Assembly: GCA_036655715.1 (NCBI GenBank)
Contig: JAVVPO010000071.1
Coordinates: forward strand, 1-13,441
DNA length: 13,441 nucleotides
Reading direction: 5' to 3'
DNA from: JAVVPO01 sp036655715
GTDB lineage: Bacteria > Bacillota > Clostridia > Lachnospirales > Cellulosilyticaceae
The notes beneath the pieces are model-generated. The model saw nothing but the letters and a program-made list of their open reading frames with translations, did no database searches and was not told the DNA's origin. Below are positions 12,558 through 13,441 of this stretch, piece after piece (the stretch's first letter is position 1; every line of letters starts with the position of its first letter). A program made the translations under genes and the position numbers.

Positions 12558-13343
12558 TTGAAAGATAAGATACAAGAAATTATTCAACAAGGATTAGTAA
12601 TAGCTAAAAAAGCAGACGATAACTTAGATCAAGCAATAAATGAATTTGATAAATGGAAATTTGAGATTATCAAAGAGTTAGAGCAGTCTGAGGAAGGCTC
12701 AGAAAAGATTCCAAAATTAAATGTTATGATGCATTATAGAAAGAATACCTTTGATGAGCCAGGGAGCAGAAAGAACTTAATAGAAGTCATTAGGAAAATC
12801 AATGTATTCCTTGAAGTTTTAGACCTTGAAGAAAAGAGATATCTAACCACTGGTCTAGATAAATCCTCAGCACTAATAGTTGTAAAACGAATTTTAGAGA
12901 ATTTTTATTTGCATATAAAGACAATGTATAAGGATGAATTACATGGGAGTGGAACTATTCAGAGAAATAGTTTAGATACAGTTACCATCGGTAATGAATA
13001 TGATGTTCAAAGGATATTGTATGCGATATTAAAACCAATCTTTCCTAGTGCTAGGTTAGAAAAGATTGATGATACGGGATATGGTGGCATTAGATATGAC
13101 ATCGTTATAGAAGAATTTGATGTAGTGATAGAAGTTAAATGCTCTCGAGGAAGCATGAAAGAAAAGAAGTTGACAGAGGAAATAGGGGCAGATATGAGTC
13201 ACTATAAGGCGGCCCATTTGTTTTTCTTTATATATGATAAAAATGGTATTATTAAGAATCCAGAAGCATTTAAAGCAGCATATACGAAAAAAATGGATGG
13301 AAAAGAGATAGAAACTTATATTGTCCAATCAGTAATACTATAG
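12558..13343 (+). CDS. PD-(D/E)XK nuclease, DpnII/MboI-like restriction endonuclease domain
   Basis: Protein of 261 residues starting at TTG 12558, supported by AGGGGGG at 12545-12551. Residues ~1-125 are helical and highly charged, with no clear motif. The C-terminal half carries the nuclease signature: NEYDVQRILYAIL (146-158, E147), then RYDIVIEEFDVVIEVKCSR with D181 and E192-x-K194, then a long helix with KKLTEEIGADMSHYKA and the FFFIYDKNG strand. This order matches the REase_DpnII-MboI type of domain. All expected catalytic residues seem intact, so it is likely an active DNase. No methyltransferase is visible nearby, which argues against an ordinary restriction-modification role. The partner ATPase upstream is the probable regulator. 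Confidence 0.8.
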   Translation: MKDKIQEIIQQGLVIAKKADDNLDQAINEFDKWKFEIIKELEQSEEGSEKIPKLNVMMHYRKNTFDEPGSRKNLIEVIRKINVFLEVLDLEEKRYLTTGLDKSSALIVVKRILENFYLHIKTMYKDELHGSGTIQRNSLDTVTIGNEYDVQRILYAILKPIFPSARLEKIDDTGYGGIRYDIVIEEFDVVIEVKCSRGSMKEKKLTEEIGADMSHYKAAHLFFFIYDKNGIIKNPEAFKAAYTKKMDGKEIETYIVQSVIL

Positions 13344-13441
13344 AGAATAAAGTATATCAGTATAAACGAAGAAGGAAATAAAGAGCTGTTCTTAAAACAA
13401 GCAAATCAATTTCAAGTTATCCCAGACTTTGATAAACTTCT
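13344..13441 (+). pseudogene. open stretch in frame after the nuclease stop, no start codon; nature uncertain
   Basis: From the TAG at 13341-13343 the same frame continues open to the window edge (reading on as RIKYISINEEGNKELF and further), with a protein-like composition. No ATG, GTG or well-placed TTG lies between. It could be a C-terminal extension cut off by a nonsense change, a decayed third gene, or a gene with an unusual start (ATA or CTG; GAAGGA precedes a CTG at 13387). It cannot be resolved within the window. Confidence 0.25.

Noticed and set aside
1..13441. CRISPR arrays, tRNA genes, insertion sequences, integrases
   Set aside because: I read for repeat-spacer patterns, cloverleaf arms with CCA-like ends, terminal inverted repeats and transposase motifs and found none.

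Overview
The window looks like a low-GC, endospore-forming Firmicute of the class Clostridia, probably Lachnospirales-like. The evidence is a GerA/SpoVAF-type spore germination protein, a large SRP RNA with an Alu domain, A/T-rich codon use with many AGA/ATA codons, strong purine-rich Shine-Dalgarno sites (often G5 runs), and TTG/GTG starts. No species can be named from the sequence alone.

Layout. (1) 1-3053, + strand: the end of a surface-polysaccharide acetylation operon. It holds the C-terminal part of a DUF4358-like protein after a Lys-Pro-Glu repeat linker, an MBOAT O-acyltransferase, and a DHHW/AlgX-like SGNH-type partner. A 51-residue charged protein and a clear terminator close it. 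(2) 3220-7321: housekeeping and orphan genes. Here are a YczE/YitT-type membrane protein, a glycerophosphodiester phosphodiesterase, a two-TM protein with a degenerate Mrr-like nuclease fold, a small three-TM protein and a class V PLP aminotransferase. Strong hairpins separate the units. (3) 7370-9646, - strand: a secreted protein joining a copper-amine-oxidase-like stalk domain to a chagasin (I42) protease-inhibitor domain, then the SpoVAF-like germination protein. (4) 9784-11225, + strand: tadA, a YbjN-like protein and the SRP RNA (ffs) with a near-consensus promoter and terminator. (5) 11361 to the right edge: an AT-richer two-gene cassette of an AAA+/STAND-type P-loop ATPase and a DpnII/MboI-like PD-(D/E)XK nuclease. 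An in-frame open stretch without a start codon follows it to the window edge.

How the parts fit. The first operon is a membrane acetyl-transfer machine: the MBOAT channels acetyl groups across the membrane and the DHHW protein probably passes them to an extracellular glycan. The tadA-ffs segment is translation and secretion housekeeping. In many Clostridia ffs is followed directly by dnaX. Here the ATPase-nuclease cassette sits in that place, and it is the best candidate in the window for an undescribed system, most likely genome defence by genetic logic. Its function is inferred, not shown. I see no transposase, integrase, CRISPR array or tRNA gene.
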